Shown here: positions 1 through 9,509 of the stretch, in pieces
Layout of the letters: each line of letters starts with the position of its first letter
Position numbering within the stretch: position 1 is the first letter of the stretch
Assembly: GCA_012934845.2 (NCBI GenBank)
Contig: WNNJ02003665.1
Coordinates: 372,001-436,000, forward strand
DNA: 64,000 nucleotides
Reading direction: 5' to 3'
Source: Pomphorhynchus laevis
Taxonomy: Eukaryota; Acanthocephala; Palaeacanthocephala; Echinorhynchida; Pomphorhynchidae
Program-made: the position numbers and the translations under genes
The notes under the pieces: model-generated
What the model was told of the DNA's origin: nothing
Seen by the model: only the letters and a program-made list of their open reading frames with translations
Databases searched by the model: none

Positions 1-193
1 AAAATCTTAAGCGAAAAATTTCTATGGATAAAAATAATATAAATGTAAAAAATAATAAAAATTTAATCATAATTTGATAATTATTAAAGAATATTGTTTA
101 ATGCTTAATTATTATTTCTTTCCCTTCTCATGTTAATTTCGCTTCCATTTGTCATTATTACAAATCTTTTAGTTTTGTAAGACAAAATAATAT

Positions 194-514
194 ACAATAA
201 TATAAAGAATAAATTTAAACTCTTAAGTGGCAAATTTTTATGGATGGATAATAAATAATATACTTTGTATTAGAATAAGATACTAGATAGTTATTTCAGA
301 GGAAATACATCATTAGCATGTATTTGGCCCCGCTGCTATGTTGGGTAGAGGAGTTAGGGGCCGAAACCTGATAGCATAGCAGTTCCTCCTGATGACCTCT
401 AATTCTTATTCTGATACAACGTCTGTTATTTATTAGTCAATTCATAAAAATGACGTTTATTTTAAATTTTATTTTTTTTAACTTGATTTAAATTATAGAA
501 AATCTAAAAACAAT
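194..514 (+). repeat. Penelope-like element 3' tail, young copy
   Basis: This segment matches 6395-6716, the last coding stretch and 3' tail of the PLE at 4945-6820, with about one substitution and one single-base indel by eye. It starts inside the PLE reading frame, runs through the shared stop codon (ATGGATAATAAATAA) and then the structured tail. The copy is 5'-truncated, as is usual for target-primed retroelements. A weaker match to the same coding end lies at about 1-40. The near identity means recent movement or recent local duplication. Confidence 0.85.
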
Positions 515-535
515 AAGAATTTTATTTCTAAATTA

Positions 536-805
536 AAAAATATTTCCGAAACCTGATAACATCGCAGTTCCTCCTGATTATCGCTAATCAATATTCTGAT
601 ATCTCGTCTGTTATTTATTAGTCAATTCATAACAATTGACTTTTATTTTAAATTTTTAATATTAACTTGATATAAGTTATATAAAATCTTATATAACAAT
701 CATTTATTATTTAATTATTTATTATTTTATTTTGATTTATCATTAATTTTAATTAATAAATAATATTATAAGATATGTAGACTCAGTTAGCTGATCTGAT
801 TGATT
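536..805 (+). repeat. Second PLE tail in tandem
   Basis: It begins part-way through the tail (TTTCCGAAACCTGATAAC), continues through the CTGATxA box and the TTATTTATTAGTCAATTCATAA segment, and ends in the terminal motif ATGTAGACTCAGTTAGCTGA. It lies directly behind the 194-514 copy in the same orientation, a tandem layout typical of PLEs. It is visibly older than its neighbour. Confidence 0.75.
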
Positions 806-1019
806 CGCAATGTGAAATAATAATCACTTGCTAACCTACAAATCAGTACTGGGAGACGTAAGTCATCTACTCTGGTTTGTTTCAAACAAGAATGATAAAA
901 TAAATATTCAAAAAAGAATGATTTAAAATATTTGAAAATAAATATTTTTTTAAAAACGATTAATATATAGAAATTATTAAAATTAAATATAAAAACCATT
1001 TCACTGTGTCTTTTGTATT

Positions 1020-1115
1020 TTTAAATTAAAAAATATTTCCGAAACTGAATAATATAGTAGTTCCTCCTGATGACTTCTAATCCTTATTATTATAATTCTT
1101 ATTCTGATACACAGT
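1020..1115 (+). repeat. Short PLE tail remnant
   Basis: A third partial tail opens with the same junction (TAAATTAAAAAATATTTCCG) seen at about 530-549. It keeps the GAAAC and CTGATGA boxes and ends near a degenerate copy of the post-box segment. The shared junction suggests that the two fragments descend from one tandem arrangement. Confidence 0.6.
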
Positions 1116-1305
1116 TTAATATCAAACTGGATATTAATTTACGAAACTTTTATTAATAAAGTAATAATCGTTCACTTTCCTTATCAAAATATTATGTACT
1201 TTACAAAATTAGACAGCGATGTTACAATTGTACAAAATAATAATAATAAAATAATCATCACGATTTCAATTATATATTTTCGTTTGGCTAATTGACATAT
1301 TACAG

Positions 1306-3710
1306 CTATTTTCAGGGTCAAATTCATTCCTCTATAGGTAATTATTTGCGGAATTCAAGTGATCAACGATGTGTGAATTTCAACAAAGAGCAAGCCAGAC
1401 TTTCAACTGCATCAAATTCAGATATTGAACCAATTCAATTTTCCAAGGAAATATGGTATGAATTAGTTGTGTTTTAATTTATGAAACACTATTAGCTTGC
1501 CCTAGGTATTCAAACTGGTCAAGAAAGAGAGCAGAGAAGATCTTAAAACGAGAAGACGTTCCTGATAATACGTTTCTAGTAAGGCCGAGGGAGAGCTTAC
1601 AGTCAAATATAAGACCGGGATACTCTTTGTCCTTAAAGTATACCAACACTGTTCAACCTAAAAATTTTTCTAAATTTGTTTAGTAGACATTTAGTACATT
1701 TGTTATACTATACTATACATTTGTTATACTATATTTGTTTAGTATAACAATTTATGCTTACTTTAATATTCAATAAATATGTTTTTGTTGTATATTATTC
1801 ATCTTTATTCGATAGGCATATGTCTCTCTTTCAAATACTATTTAAAATACTCTCTTTCAAATTCGATGCTGATTAATTTTTAAATACTTCCTTTATTTCA
1901 GCTAAATCTTGATTAATAATTGATAATTAATAATTTCTTAATTAATAATTTCTTCATTGATCCATTTTTTAAATTTGGATCAATAAAACACTAAATAATT
2001 ATTGGAGCTGGATCAAAGGAAAGACGAAATTATTTTTGATATTTCGTTAACAACTGTTAGCATCTAAAGAAAATTACCTGTAATTTTCTGAAGCATCTTT
2101 TTTTAGCATCTTCAGAAAATTATATCTGAAGATGCTAACAGAAGTTATAGAAATATCAAAAATAATTTCCTCTTTTCTTTGATGCAGCTCCAATAATTAT
2201 TAATTAATACTAACGAAATACTAAAGAAATTAATAAGATAATAATAAATTATAAGATTAATATTTCTTATAATTTATTATAAGAAATAAAAATACATTAA
2301 TAATAAGGCAATAATAATTAAATAAATTACGTAATTACATTTTGTAATTTTCTGAAGATGATAACAGAAGTTATCGAAATATCAAAAATAATTTCCACTT
2401 TCCTTTGATCCAGCTCCGATAATTATTTATCAATAATGGATCATTATCAACTATTTACAATAAAATACTATTTTATTTTGATATTTCCCTAGCTGCTAGC
2501 TGCGTCATCAGAAAAAGATACAAAGATACATTTTAAGAACCTGTAAACGAAACGTGCATTCTGCTTCTGATTGTGCAAGCGAAACATAACAGCAACTACC
2601 GAAATATACAAATAAATAGTGTTCTATTGATCCTTCTAAAAACTTCCAAATAGAAAAATGTGATATGTCTAAATTTGTATAAAGAGCACTAAAATCGTAA
2701 GTATTTATATTGTGAAAATTTATTTCCTTTGTGTTCTAAAAATGGAATTTTACTCAACTTTATAAAATTCCAGTAGTTAAATTTGCAAAAGTAGCAAAAT
2801 ATTTCTCCTTAATTTCCTAGTCAAGGCTTCTTAATCGGTTTAAATATTATCCGTAAGCTGTATAGCTAAGAAACTCAAGTCTGTAAACCTTAATGTACCT
2901 ATTTTTAAAGTTTTGTAATATTTTAACTCTAACCATAAACTAAAGTAATTGTTCCTTTAGGCACTCTCAGCTTATATATCATATTAGAATACACTGTACG
3001 GACGGGAAAGAACCAAAATATTATCTAATGGATTCACTTAAGTTTTCTACGTTACAGGTAAATTATTATTCCATAATTTGTTAGAATTATGAAAAATTAT
3101 TATTTATGAAAATTATTATTAAAATTATGAAAATTATTATTTTTAGAATTTGATCAATTACTACACCATGAATTCGCTAGAAGATAATTTCCCGCCTGTG
3201 CGATCGCCACTTGTGTATCCAATACACGCAGTTCTTCGTAAGTTCTAAAATTATAACACTTATTAAACGTAGAACAGCGATCAAGTGATTATTTCGCTTG
3301 GCGAGTATATTCATTCAAATTTCCTGATAATGGAAACAATTCCTGATGATGAACCCAGTTGTGTTCGAAAATTCGAATACACCTTTTTTGATTTCGCTAA
3401 AATCATTAGCAAAATATTAGCAAAATGAATTATTCATTCACATTGTATGGTTATGAATGATAAAATTATACAAAATCATTTTCCTATTAACCATTCATTC
3501 CATAAGCTGTGATTTATAATATTGAAGTATTTATTATCATTCAGCTGATATGGTTTAGCATCGTTAATACCTTACACTCATTAGCTCGTATGAAGGTTGA
3601 TTCCATGCTGTCACTTGTTACGTATTCCTTCAGGACAAGTACTTTTCGTCATTGGTGTTACCCACTTTTGTTCTGAAGCTGTTCATGTAGTCACTCTACC
3701 CTGTAACTGA
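1306..3710 (+). CDS. SH2-domain protein, 3' part of a spliced gene
   Basis: Five exons can be joined in frame: about 1306 (or 1316)-1455, 1506-1637, 2961-3057, 3147-3237 and 3634-3710. All introns are GT-AG (50, 1323, 89 and 396 bp). The product carries one complete SH2 domain: WYSNWSRKRAEKIL (start and helix A), NTFLVRPRES (strand B with the phosphotyrosine-binding Arg), YSLSLKHSQLIYHIRIH (strands C-D), EPKYYLMDSLKFSTL and NLINYYTMNSL (helix B). SH2 domains bind phosphotyrosine peptides in the cytosol. The domain recalls those of Vav, PLC-gamma and PI3K p85, but I cannot choose between them. The 5' exons are not in view; the window upstream is PLE tail. The last exon (RQVLFVIGV onward, 25 residues) is the least certain, supported by a good acceptor and AATAAA 67 bp after its stop. 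The 1323-bp intron holds two foldback pieces and a PLE shard. Confidence 0.72.
1992..2203. mobile_element. Foldback (inverted-repeat) element inside the SH2 gene intron
   Basis: The two arms of about 70-90 bp are near reverse complements. The outer ends read ATTATTGGAGCTGGATCAAAGG and its complement. The inner part of each arm holds a small hairpin, e.g. CTGAAGA at 2126-2132, then a stem-loop, then GAAA at 2150-2153. No coding potential. The same family occurs at 2341-2428 (one arm) and 54931-55248. Confidence 0.8.
2341..2428 (+). repeat. Single arm of the same foldback family
   Basis: This is one arm only, ending in CCTTTGATCCAGCTCCGATAATTATT. Its core is the cleanest in the window: CTGAAGA (2352-2358), a perfect 6-bp stem GATAAC/GTTATC with an AGAA loop, then GAAA (2376-2379). 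A related minus-strand core, CTGATGA followed by a hairpin and GAAATATC, lies at about 2475-2515. Confidence 0.7.
2655..2830 (-). mobile_element. PLE reverse-transcriptase shard
   Basis: Read on the minus strand, about 2665-2730 matches the PLE coding region near motif A (the segment encoding YDFSTLYTNLDL, about 5570-5680). The match then fades. It is an old internal fragment in the swollen intron of the SH2 gene. Confidence 0.6.
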
Positions 3711-3776
3711 AGTCTTTAGCCATCTTTTATCGTAAGCATATAGATAAAAACTTGATTCATTCAATAATATACGCCG

Positions 3777-3787
3777 AATAAAATAAA
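3777..3787 (+). promoter_or_regulatory. Poly(A) signals of the SH2 gene
   Basis: Two overlapping AATAAA hexamers (3777-3782 and 3782-3787) lie 67 bp downstream of the proposed stop codon. In such AT-rich DNA the hexamer alone is weak evidence, but the spacing fits. Confidence 0.4.
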
Positions 3788-3789
3788 TA

Positions 3790-4780
3790 GCAACTTAATT
3801 TTTGATTAATAATTTAAGTAATTTAATAATTTAATTTAAATCAACTGTAAATCACAATCAATAATTTAAAAATAATAAAAGGAAGTTATGAACATCATTT
3901 ATATAATATGATAATATTATATATATTATAATGTATATTATAATATATAAGTTCTGGCGTAAAATAAGCATAAACTGTGTATTGGATGACTTTGTCTTCA
4001 ATGTGTAAATTTCAATCGCTTATATATTTTATAAGTGGTTTTGACCACAAGTCCAAGGCACGTTATTATTTCCAATTGTAAGTGGTAGGCTGGAAAAGAG
4101 CTGAGAACTGTGTTAAAGAATATTATCATTATTTAATTATGGGAGCAGGATTAAACAACGGAACATTTTTTATTTTTAATATTTCGCTAGATTATGTTAA
4201 CATCATAAGAAAAATACATTGTTTCTGATGTATAGCTTTCTGGTATGTCTTGATGATACTCTACTTTAAATTCATACTTTAATGAATTTCGCATTAGCGA
4301 AATTCAATAAAGAAAAATGGATCGTCAAAATCAAATATTTAAAATAATTAATTTTTTATTAGATTTAAGAAAGCAAATCTTTAATTTTGCAATGCAGCAT
4401 TTTTTAAATGCTACATTGCAAAATGTAGCATTTTTTAATTAGGAATTTAAAATAAATATTTGATAAAATCTGCAATCTCAATCTGTAAGTAACCATACTA
4501 TGTTTTGACTTTATTTATTATTTAATTTTAACTTAAGATCAATTATTAAATCTTAGAAATAATTGTTTGAATTTAATATTTCGATTTTTGAACATTTAGG
4601 AATATACCAATGATGAATGATCCATATCATTGCTGACATTGTATTGCAAAAATTGTAAATCTTCTATCTTAAAATTTTGTCTAATAATTTTGTCTAATAG
4701 TTTCGATTGATTTTTAAATTCTGAAAATAAATTTGCTTTATCAAACGCTTTGTCACAATGCGTTTAATTGCAAAAGTTAT
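3790..4780. other. AT-rich spacer with repeat debris
   Basis: No gene is recognised. The stretch 4140-4330 holds a worn foldback arm (ATATTTCGCTAGATTATGTTAACATCA). On the minus strand about 4600-4760 reads as a mostly open, protein-like string (CDKAFDKANLFSEFKNQSK) that could be the N-terminal part of a PLE protein, but I could not match it. The region 4390-4440 contains short inverted copies of ATGCTACATTGCAAAA. Confidence 0.4.
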
Positions 4781-4814
4781 GGAAAGAAAATTTCAAAATG
4801 AAAGAGGACTTTTT

Positions 4815-4846
4815 GCAGACAGTAAAAATGCGTTTTTACTGTCTGC
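4815..4846. repeat. Perfect 14-bp hairpin
   Basis: GCAGACAGTAAAAA (4815-4828) is followed by a 4-base spacer and its exact reverse complement (4833-4846). It is not part of a recognised element and looks like a local inverted duplication. Confidence 0.75.
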
Positions 4847-4888
4847 GTTGAAAAATTTATTGAAAAATTTACTGAAAAATTCGTTGAA

Positions 4889-4943
4889 AAATTTATTTTT
4901 GTCGTTGAAAAATTTTATTTTTCAACGACAAAAATAAAATTTA
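4889..4943. repeat. Long hairpin just upstream of the PLE
   Basis: The arms AAATTTATTTTTGTCGTTGA and its complement form a stem of about 24 bp with a loop of a few bases. The segment GAAAAATT is also repeated directly in front of it. It marks the point where recognisable PLE sequence begins. Confidence 0.7.
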
Positions 4944-4944
4944 C

Positions 4945-6820
4945 AATTCGTTATATAATAACTTAAATGATTACTTTAGTAAGCTGATTAATAGTAAAAG
5001 CTAGAATATATCTAAGATAAAAATTTGGAAAGATTATATATTTGATAAAATTAAAAATAAAATGAAAATAACAAACAATTATAAAAGAAAAGATAAAATT
5101 AATAAAGATATGTATAAAGAACTTACTAAATTAAAGCATAACTATATAATAACAACTATTGATAAAGCTAGAAATAACTTTGTCTTCATATACAAAAAGC
5201 TTTATTATGATATACTAGTGAAAGAGGTTAATTCTAATGATTTAAATGTAAATCCAACATATGAACGTAGTGAGTTGAGTTTAGAAACAATTATTACAAA
5301 TCACTGTTCTATAATGGATAAAAAGGGTATAAAGGTTGAATTAGATAATAAAACTATACCTATATTATATTGGAATCCAAAATTACATAAAAATCCAATA
5401 AAACCTAGGTTCATATGTAGTGCGTTTAAATGTACATTAAAACCACTTTCTGTCTATACGAATAAAATACTTAAAGTAATTAAAGCACACTTTAAAAAAT
5501 ATTGCAAGGTAATCGAAATTAATACTGGTATAAAACACTATTTCAGTATTAATTCTACAAAAGAATTTTTAGAACAGACAGAAGAAATAAATTTTCATAA
5601 TATAAACACGTACGATTTTAGTACGCTTTATACAAATCTAGATTTAGTAGATATTAAAGAGGCGTTAATAAAATTAATTAATCTTATATTCGGAAAAAGA
5701 TATACATATATATGTTATAATAATTATAACGCCTATCTAACAAAAATTAAACTATCAAATAAATATAAATATATGGATAAAATTGAATTAATAGAATCCT
5801 TAAATATTTTGATAAATCAAAATTATTTAAAAGTAGGGACATCTATATTTAGACAAGTAAAAGGTGTTCCAATGGGTGGTAATAGTAGCCCAATTATAGC
5901 TGACTTGTTTTTAAGCTTTATAGAATATGAATTTGTTCATAACTGTGTAAAAACTAAATCTAAACAATATAAATATATGAAATATATGTTTCGATACATT
6001 GATGATATATGTGTATTTAATTCTAATAATTTTTATTCAATTAGTGAGCACATTTATCCAGAAAGCCTTATTCTTAACAAAACCAATATTAATGATAAAG
6101 AAGGTGTATATCTAGATATGAACATTAAATTAACATTAACTAAAACTACTATTAATTTATATCGTAAAGATGACATATTTAAATTTACAAGAAACATATT
6201 TTTGCATGAGCATTCATGCATACCATATAATATAAAATATAATACATTAAATAATGAAATTTTAAGAATTGCAACAATATGTAATGATATTGGCTTTCTT
6301 CAAAATCATTTAAATAATTTGATAGATACATATTTTAAACTAGGTTACTTTAAAAATATCATCAAGCAGAAAATAGTAAAATATATAAATCAACACAATA
6401 ATATAAAGAATAAATTTAAACTCTTAAGTGGCAAATTTTTATGGATGGATAATAAATAATATACTTTGTATTAGAATAAGATACTAGATAGTTATTTCAG
6501 AGGAAATACATCATTAGCATGTATTTGGCCCCGCTGCTATGTTGGGTAGAGGAGTTAGGGGCCGAAACCTGATAGCATAGCAGTTCCTCCTGATGACCTC
6601 TAATTCTTATTCTGATACAACGTCTGTTATTTATTAGTCAATTCATAAAAATGACGTTTATTTTAAATTTCATTTTTTTTTAACTTGATTTAAATTATAG
6701 AAAATCTAAAAACAATTATTAATTTTATTATTTAATTATTAAATTTTGATTTAGCATTATTATGTTTTGTTTATTTTATAATTATATTAAATACGTAGAC
6801 TCAGTTAGCTGATTTAATTT
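4945..6820 (+). mobile_element. Penelope-like retroelement
   Basis: A PLE copy of about 1.9 kb: a short damaged N-terminal lead, an open reverse-transcriptase frame (5062-6459) and a 3' tail of about 360 bp. The tail contains an 8-bp hairpin (6504-6511/6519-6526), the complementary pairs GGCCCC/GGGGCC and CTGCTATG/CATAGCAG, the boxes CGAAAC (6563-6568) and CTGATGA (6590-6596), and the terminal motif TACGTAGACTCAGTTAGCTG. No GIY-YIG endonuclease is encoded after the reverse transcriptase. The 5' end is truncated, so an N-terminal endonuclease cannot be excluded for the family. The tail recurs at many places in the window. Confidence 0.85.
5062..6459 (+). CDS. Penelope-like reverse transcriptase
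   Basis: This 465-residue frame encodes the RT of the element. Visible PLE signatures are ITTIDKARNNFVF (about 30-42, the region before the fingers), WNPKLHKNPIKPRFI (about 104-118), motif A YDFSTLYTNLDL (184-195), KGVPMGGNSSPIIAD (267-281), the catalytic RYIDD box (311-315) and YLDMNI. PLE RTs copy element RNA at a nicked target and are related to telomerase RT. The frame stops (WMDNK) shortly after the thumb, whereas canonical Penelope proteins continue about 150-200 residues into a GIY-YIG nuclease. The first ATG is probably not the native start, since similar coding continues upstream. Codon use is extremely AT-rich. Confidence 0.85.
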   Translation: MKITNNYKRKDKINKDMYKELTKLKHNYIITTIDKARNNFVFIYKKLYYDILVKEVNSNDLNVNPTYERSELSLETIITNHCSIMDKKGIKVELDNKTIPILYWNPKLHKNPIKPRFICSAFKCTLKPLSVYTNKILKVIKAHFKKYCKVIEINTGIKHYFSINSTKEFLEQTEEINFHNINTYDFSTLYTNLDLVDIKEALIKLINLIFGKRYTYICYNNYNAYLTKIKLSNKYKYMDKIELIESLNILINQNYLKVGTSIFRQVKGVPMGGNSSPIIADLFLSFIEYEFVHNCVKTKSKQYKYMKYMFRYIDDICVFNSNNFYSISEHIYPESLILNKTNINDKEGVYLDMNIKLTLTKTTINLYRKDDIFKFTRNIFLHEHSCIPYNIKYNTLNNEILRIATICNDIGFLQNHLNNLIDTYFKLGYFKNIIKQKIVKYINQHNNIKNKFKLLSGKFLWMDNK

Positions 6821-7826
6821 TTAAACATGAAGGGTAATGTAATTAAATATCGGATTTAGACAATGTATATATTCGGTATTTCGAAAATGTTTCCAATTCG
6901 TTCTCTACCTTCTTAGTTGAGAATGAAATCACATTCAGCCAGTGGGCATCATCATAAAACCATTCGACTAGGCTTATCATAGTTTGTCTAATATCTAAGA
7001 ACCCAGTCACGATTACTATTGTAAATAATATTGGCATATGAAGCTTGAGAATCTTTGGTTTACGGTCTGACGGACGTTCTTTAAGAATTAAAATTCAATA
7101 TTGACTATGAACACCAGATACATACTTGGATCTTATCTCTTAATAACAGACTTTAGGTTCCTTTCAGAACAATTCCTCCTCTTCTTAGCAATTCTCGAAT
7201 ACGGAATGATTATACTCAAAGGTCTTGAATAAATTGATTTACCAAAATGGTAAAAAATGATAAGATTGCCTTAAAACTGGCGTAAGAAAAATAAGTCATA
7301 AAAAATCATAAAGTCATCAAAAAATAAAGCTCAAAAAATAAGTTACAAAAATTACATCAAAAAATAAGTCAGTAACATCCTACATTGAGATGCAACGGTG
7401 CGCAAGAAGTGAGTTCGGAATATGCTAAATAAGAGAACAATTCGAATATAGACCTGAAATTAAGCTCTTTGCGATCATTTAATTCCGTAAATCTAATTCG
7501 ATACACACTCATAAAAGTAGCGTGGGAGCATTAAATTAATATCAATATAAGCATTAAATTAATATCAATTATAATTTTAATTTGATAGTTACAATTTCGA
7601 TTTGACATCATCGGTATATATTTACCCATGAGGCCAATTTTAGTAAAAATTGATGCAATATATGGCTGTATAATATATAATATAAATATATATACATATA
7701 TATAATTATATATTTATATATAATATAAATATATATGGCTGTATACTGGATATATATATTTTGAGAATTTACACACTGCATGCCAGGATGTGAGTACATC
7801 CGATTGATATATTTTATAAGATATAT
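6821..7826. other. AT-rich intergenic stretch
   Basis: A 64-codon minus frame (6843-7037: EWFYDDAHWLNVISF) looks somewhat protein-like but has no recognised match and no clear splice sites. About 7260-7380 is a loose array of AAAAATAAGTCA-like words. About 7665-7760 is TATATA-rich and contains a direct repeat of ATATGGCTGTATA. Nothing else is supported. Confidence 0.35.
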
Positions 7827-8280
7827 AAACTGGCTGTTTGAAAGATATAAAATGAATTTATTGACTAGTTTCGCCTTTCAAGGCTTTTTCAAAACACGAA
7901 CAATGAAAAATTTGAACAATGAAAAATTTGAACAATGAAAACAAGAACAATGAAAAAATTGTTACCTTGAATTTAAATGTCATCTTTACAATATAGATAA
8001 TTGATGTTAATTTAATGTTCATATCTAGATATATACCTTCTTTATCATTAATATTGATTTTATAAAGAATAAAGCTACCTAGATAAATATGTTCGCCTTT
8101 TGAATAAAAATTATTAAAATTAAATACACATATATCATCAATATATCAAAACATATATTTATTTATATTTTTTATATATTTAAACATATTTTTTATAAAA
8201 AATCATTGTTCGTGTTTTGAGAAAGCCTTGAAAGGCGAAACTAGTCAAAAAATTCATTTTATTTCTTTCAAACAGCCAGT
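7827..8280. mobile_element. Foldback element with a captured PLE fragment
   Basis: Inverted arms of about 78 bp: AACTGGCTGTTTGAAAGATA through TTTCGCCTTTCAAGGC to CACGAACAATG on the left, and the complement at about 8203-8280. The interior, roughly 7990-8145, is a minus-strand piece of PLE reverse transcriptase corresponding to about 6000-6140 of the intact copy (the region after the RYIDD box). The left arm also carries three direct copies of GAACAATGAAAA. Confidence 0.75.
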
Positions 8281-8479
8281 GTATATATTTTATTATATAT
8301 ATTATATATATTATATATTTGTACACTTGAAAGTGTCATTGTAAAACAACATTTCTACTAATGATATAGAATGTTTCATAATTAATCAAAATATTCGACG
8401 GGGAAATTAATAAAATTTTAATGTATTTTAAATATTTCGGCAAATAATCTATAAAATTACAAGAAATAATTTAAAATAA

Positions 8480-9155
8480 AGGAGCACACATCACTACTGT
8501 CGTAATCTGCGATCAAAACATTCGTCCGTGACAAGATCCGCTCGTCTAGCTTTATTCTCCGTGACATCCGCCGTATCCTCCCCTTATCGACTTCCTATCC
8601 TGTATGTATGTCCATTCATCGCTTCTTTTCCCTAAAATCGATTACTGCCTTAGCCTTTTCGCCAATTCTCCAAAATCCATAATCCTACCCCTACAACGAA
8701 TAATCAACACCGCCGTTCGAGTGCTCTTTCGTCTCCGTCGCTTCGACCACACATCCACATATTTTGCCCAACTCTCCTGGCCCACCATCCACATCCGCAT
8801 CAAACTCCGCCTTCTCGTTACTTTTCGTCTCATCGCTGTCGGCTCCCCATCGTTCATCAACCTTTCTTTCTTAGACGATAATCGCCCCACCTCGCTATCG
8901 CTGCGTTCCTGTCATACCCTCTTACTCCACGTTCCCAATTACTCCAACAACTACGGTCTCTGATCCTTCCTCGTCGCCGCCTCACTTGCCTGGAATCAAC
9001 TCCCTATCGACGTTCGCCGCACTCCCTCCTTTATCACATTCAAATACCTCCTCTGTTCACACCTTCTCGACACATAATTTAGATTTTTGTTTGTTTTCTC
9101 TTCGTGGTCATATAAGCGTGCGCTGGCACGCATTTGCCACGTAAAAATAAATCTT
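8480..9155 (+). mobile_element. CR1/L2-type LINE, 3' end
   Basis: The frame 8604-8963 and its continuation to about 9075 encode the C-terminal end of a LINE ORF2: PKIDYCLSLFANSPKSIILP, LQRIINTAVRVLFRLRRFDH, then after a break AWNQLPIDVRRTPSFITFKY. This is the usual CR1/L2 tail. The segment is clearly GC-richer than its surroundings. The 3'UTR ends CGCATTTGCCACGTAAAAATAAAT, shared with the copy ending at 40015. The 5' part is missing (truncation), and the coding end is damaged by at least one stop. Confidence 0.85.
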
Positions 9156-9182
9156 TTATAAACATATTGAATTATAAAATAT

Positions 9183-9366
9183 TTATGGAACTTAGAATAG
9201 TATTTTTATTTGAAACAACAAAACGTTAATGTCCGATATTTCAATAGCTACTGCTATCATCGTCAGAAAAGTTGAATTTCCTGATGATGATAGCAGTAGC
9301 TATTGAAATATCGACATTAACGTTTTGTTGTATTAAATAAAAATACTATTCTTCGTTCCATAAAGA
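9183..9366. mobile_element. Foldback element with ribozyme-like tips
   Basis: Arms of about 80 bp run from ATTTATGGAACTTAGAATAG to the complement near 9362. Each arm tip holds CTGAnGA, an ATAGC/GCTAT stem with an AGTA loop, and GAAATATC: CTGATGA 9281-9287 and GAAA 9305-9308 on plus, CTGACGA 9266-9260 and GAAA 9242-9239 on minus. No coding capacity. Confidence 0.8.
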
Positions 9367-9367
9367 T

Positions 9368-9373
9368 TTTATT
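9368..9373 (-). promoter_or_regulatory. Possible poly(A) signal of the PI-PLC-like gene
   Basis: AATAAA on the minus strand, about 140 bp past the stop of the gene at 9510. The foldback element begins immediately beyond it. Confidence 0.35.
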
Positions 9374-9509
9374 TATAAAAGAAAGAAGAAAATGTTAATT
9401 TTCAAAAATATTGAATTATATTATTAGATAAATTTTAATTCGTTTCCCAAATTAGATAATCCGTTTAGAGTAACTACCGCAATTTGTATTGTGAATATAA
9501 ACAAAGTTT

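Noticed and set aside
1-1115. LTRs of a retrovirus-like element, from the repeated ends at 0.2-0.5 and 6.4-6.7 kb
   Set aside because: The repeats are PLE tails truncated at variable 5' points, an independent gene lies between, and no gag, protease or integrase is seen.
6551-6560. TTAGGG as a telomere link for the PLE
   Set aside because: Only one TTAGGGG occurs, inside the tail; there is no telomere array.
8642-8890. Minus frame rich in RRRR
   Set aside because: It is the antisense of the LINE C-terminal coding sequence; the same artefact recurs at 39523-39771.
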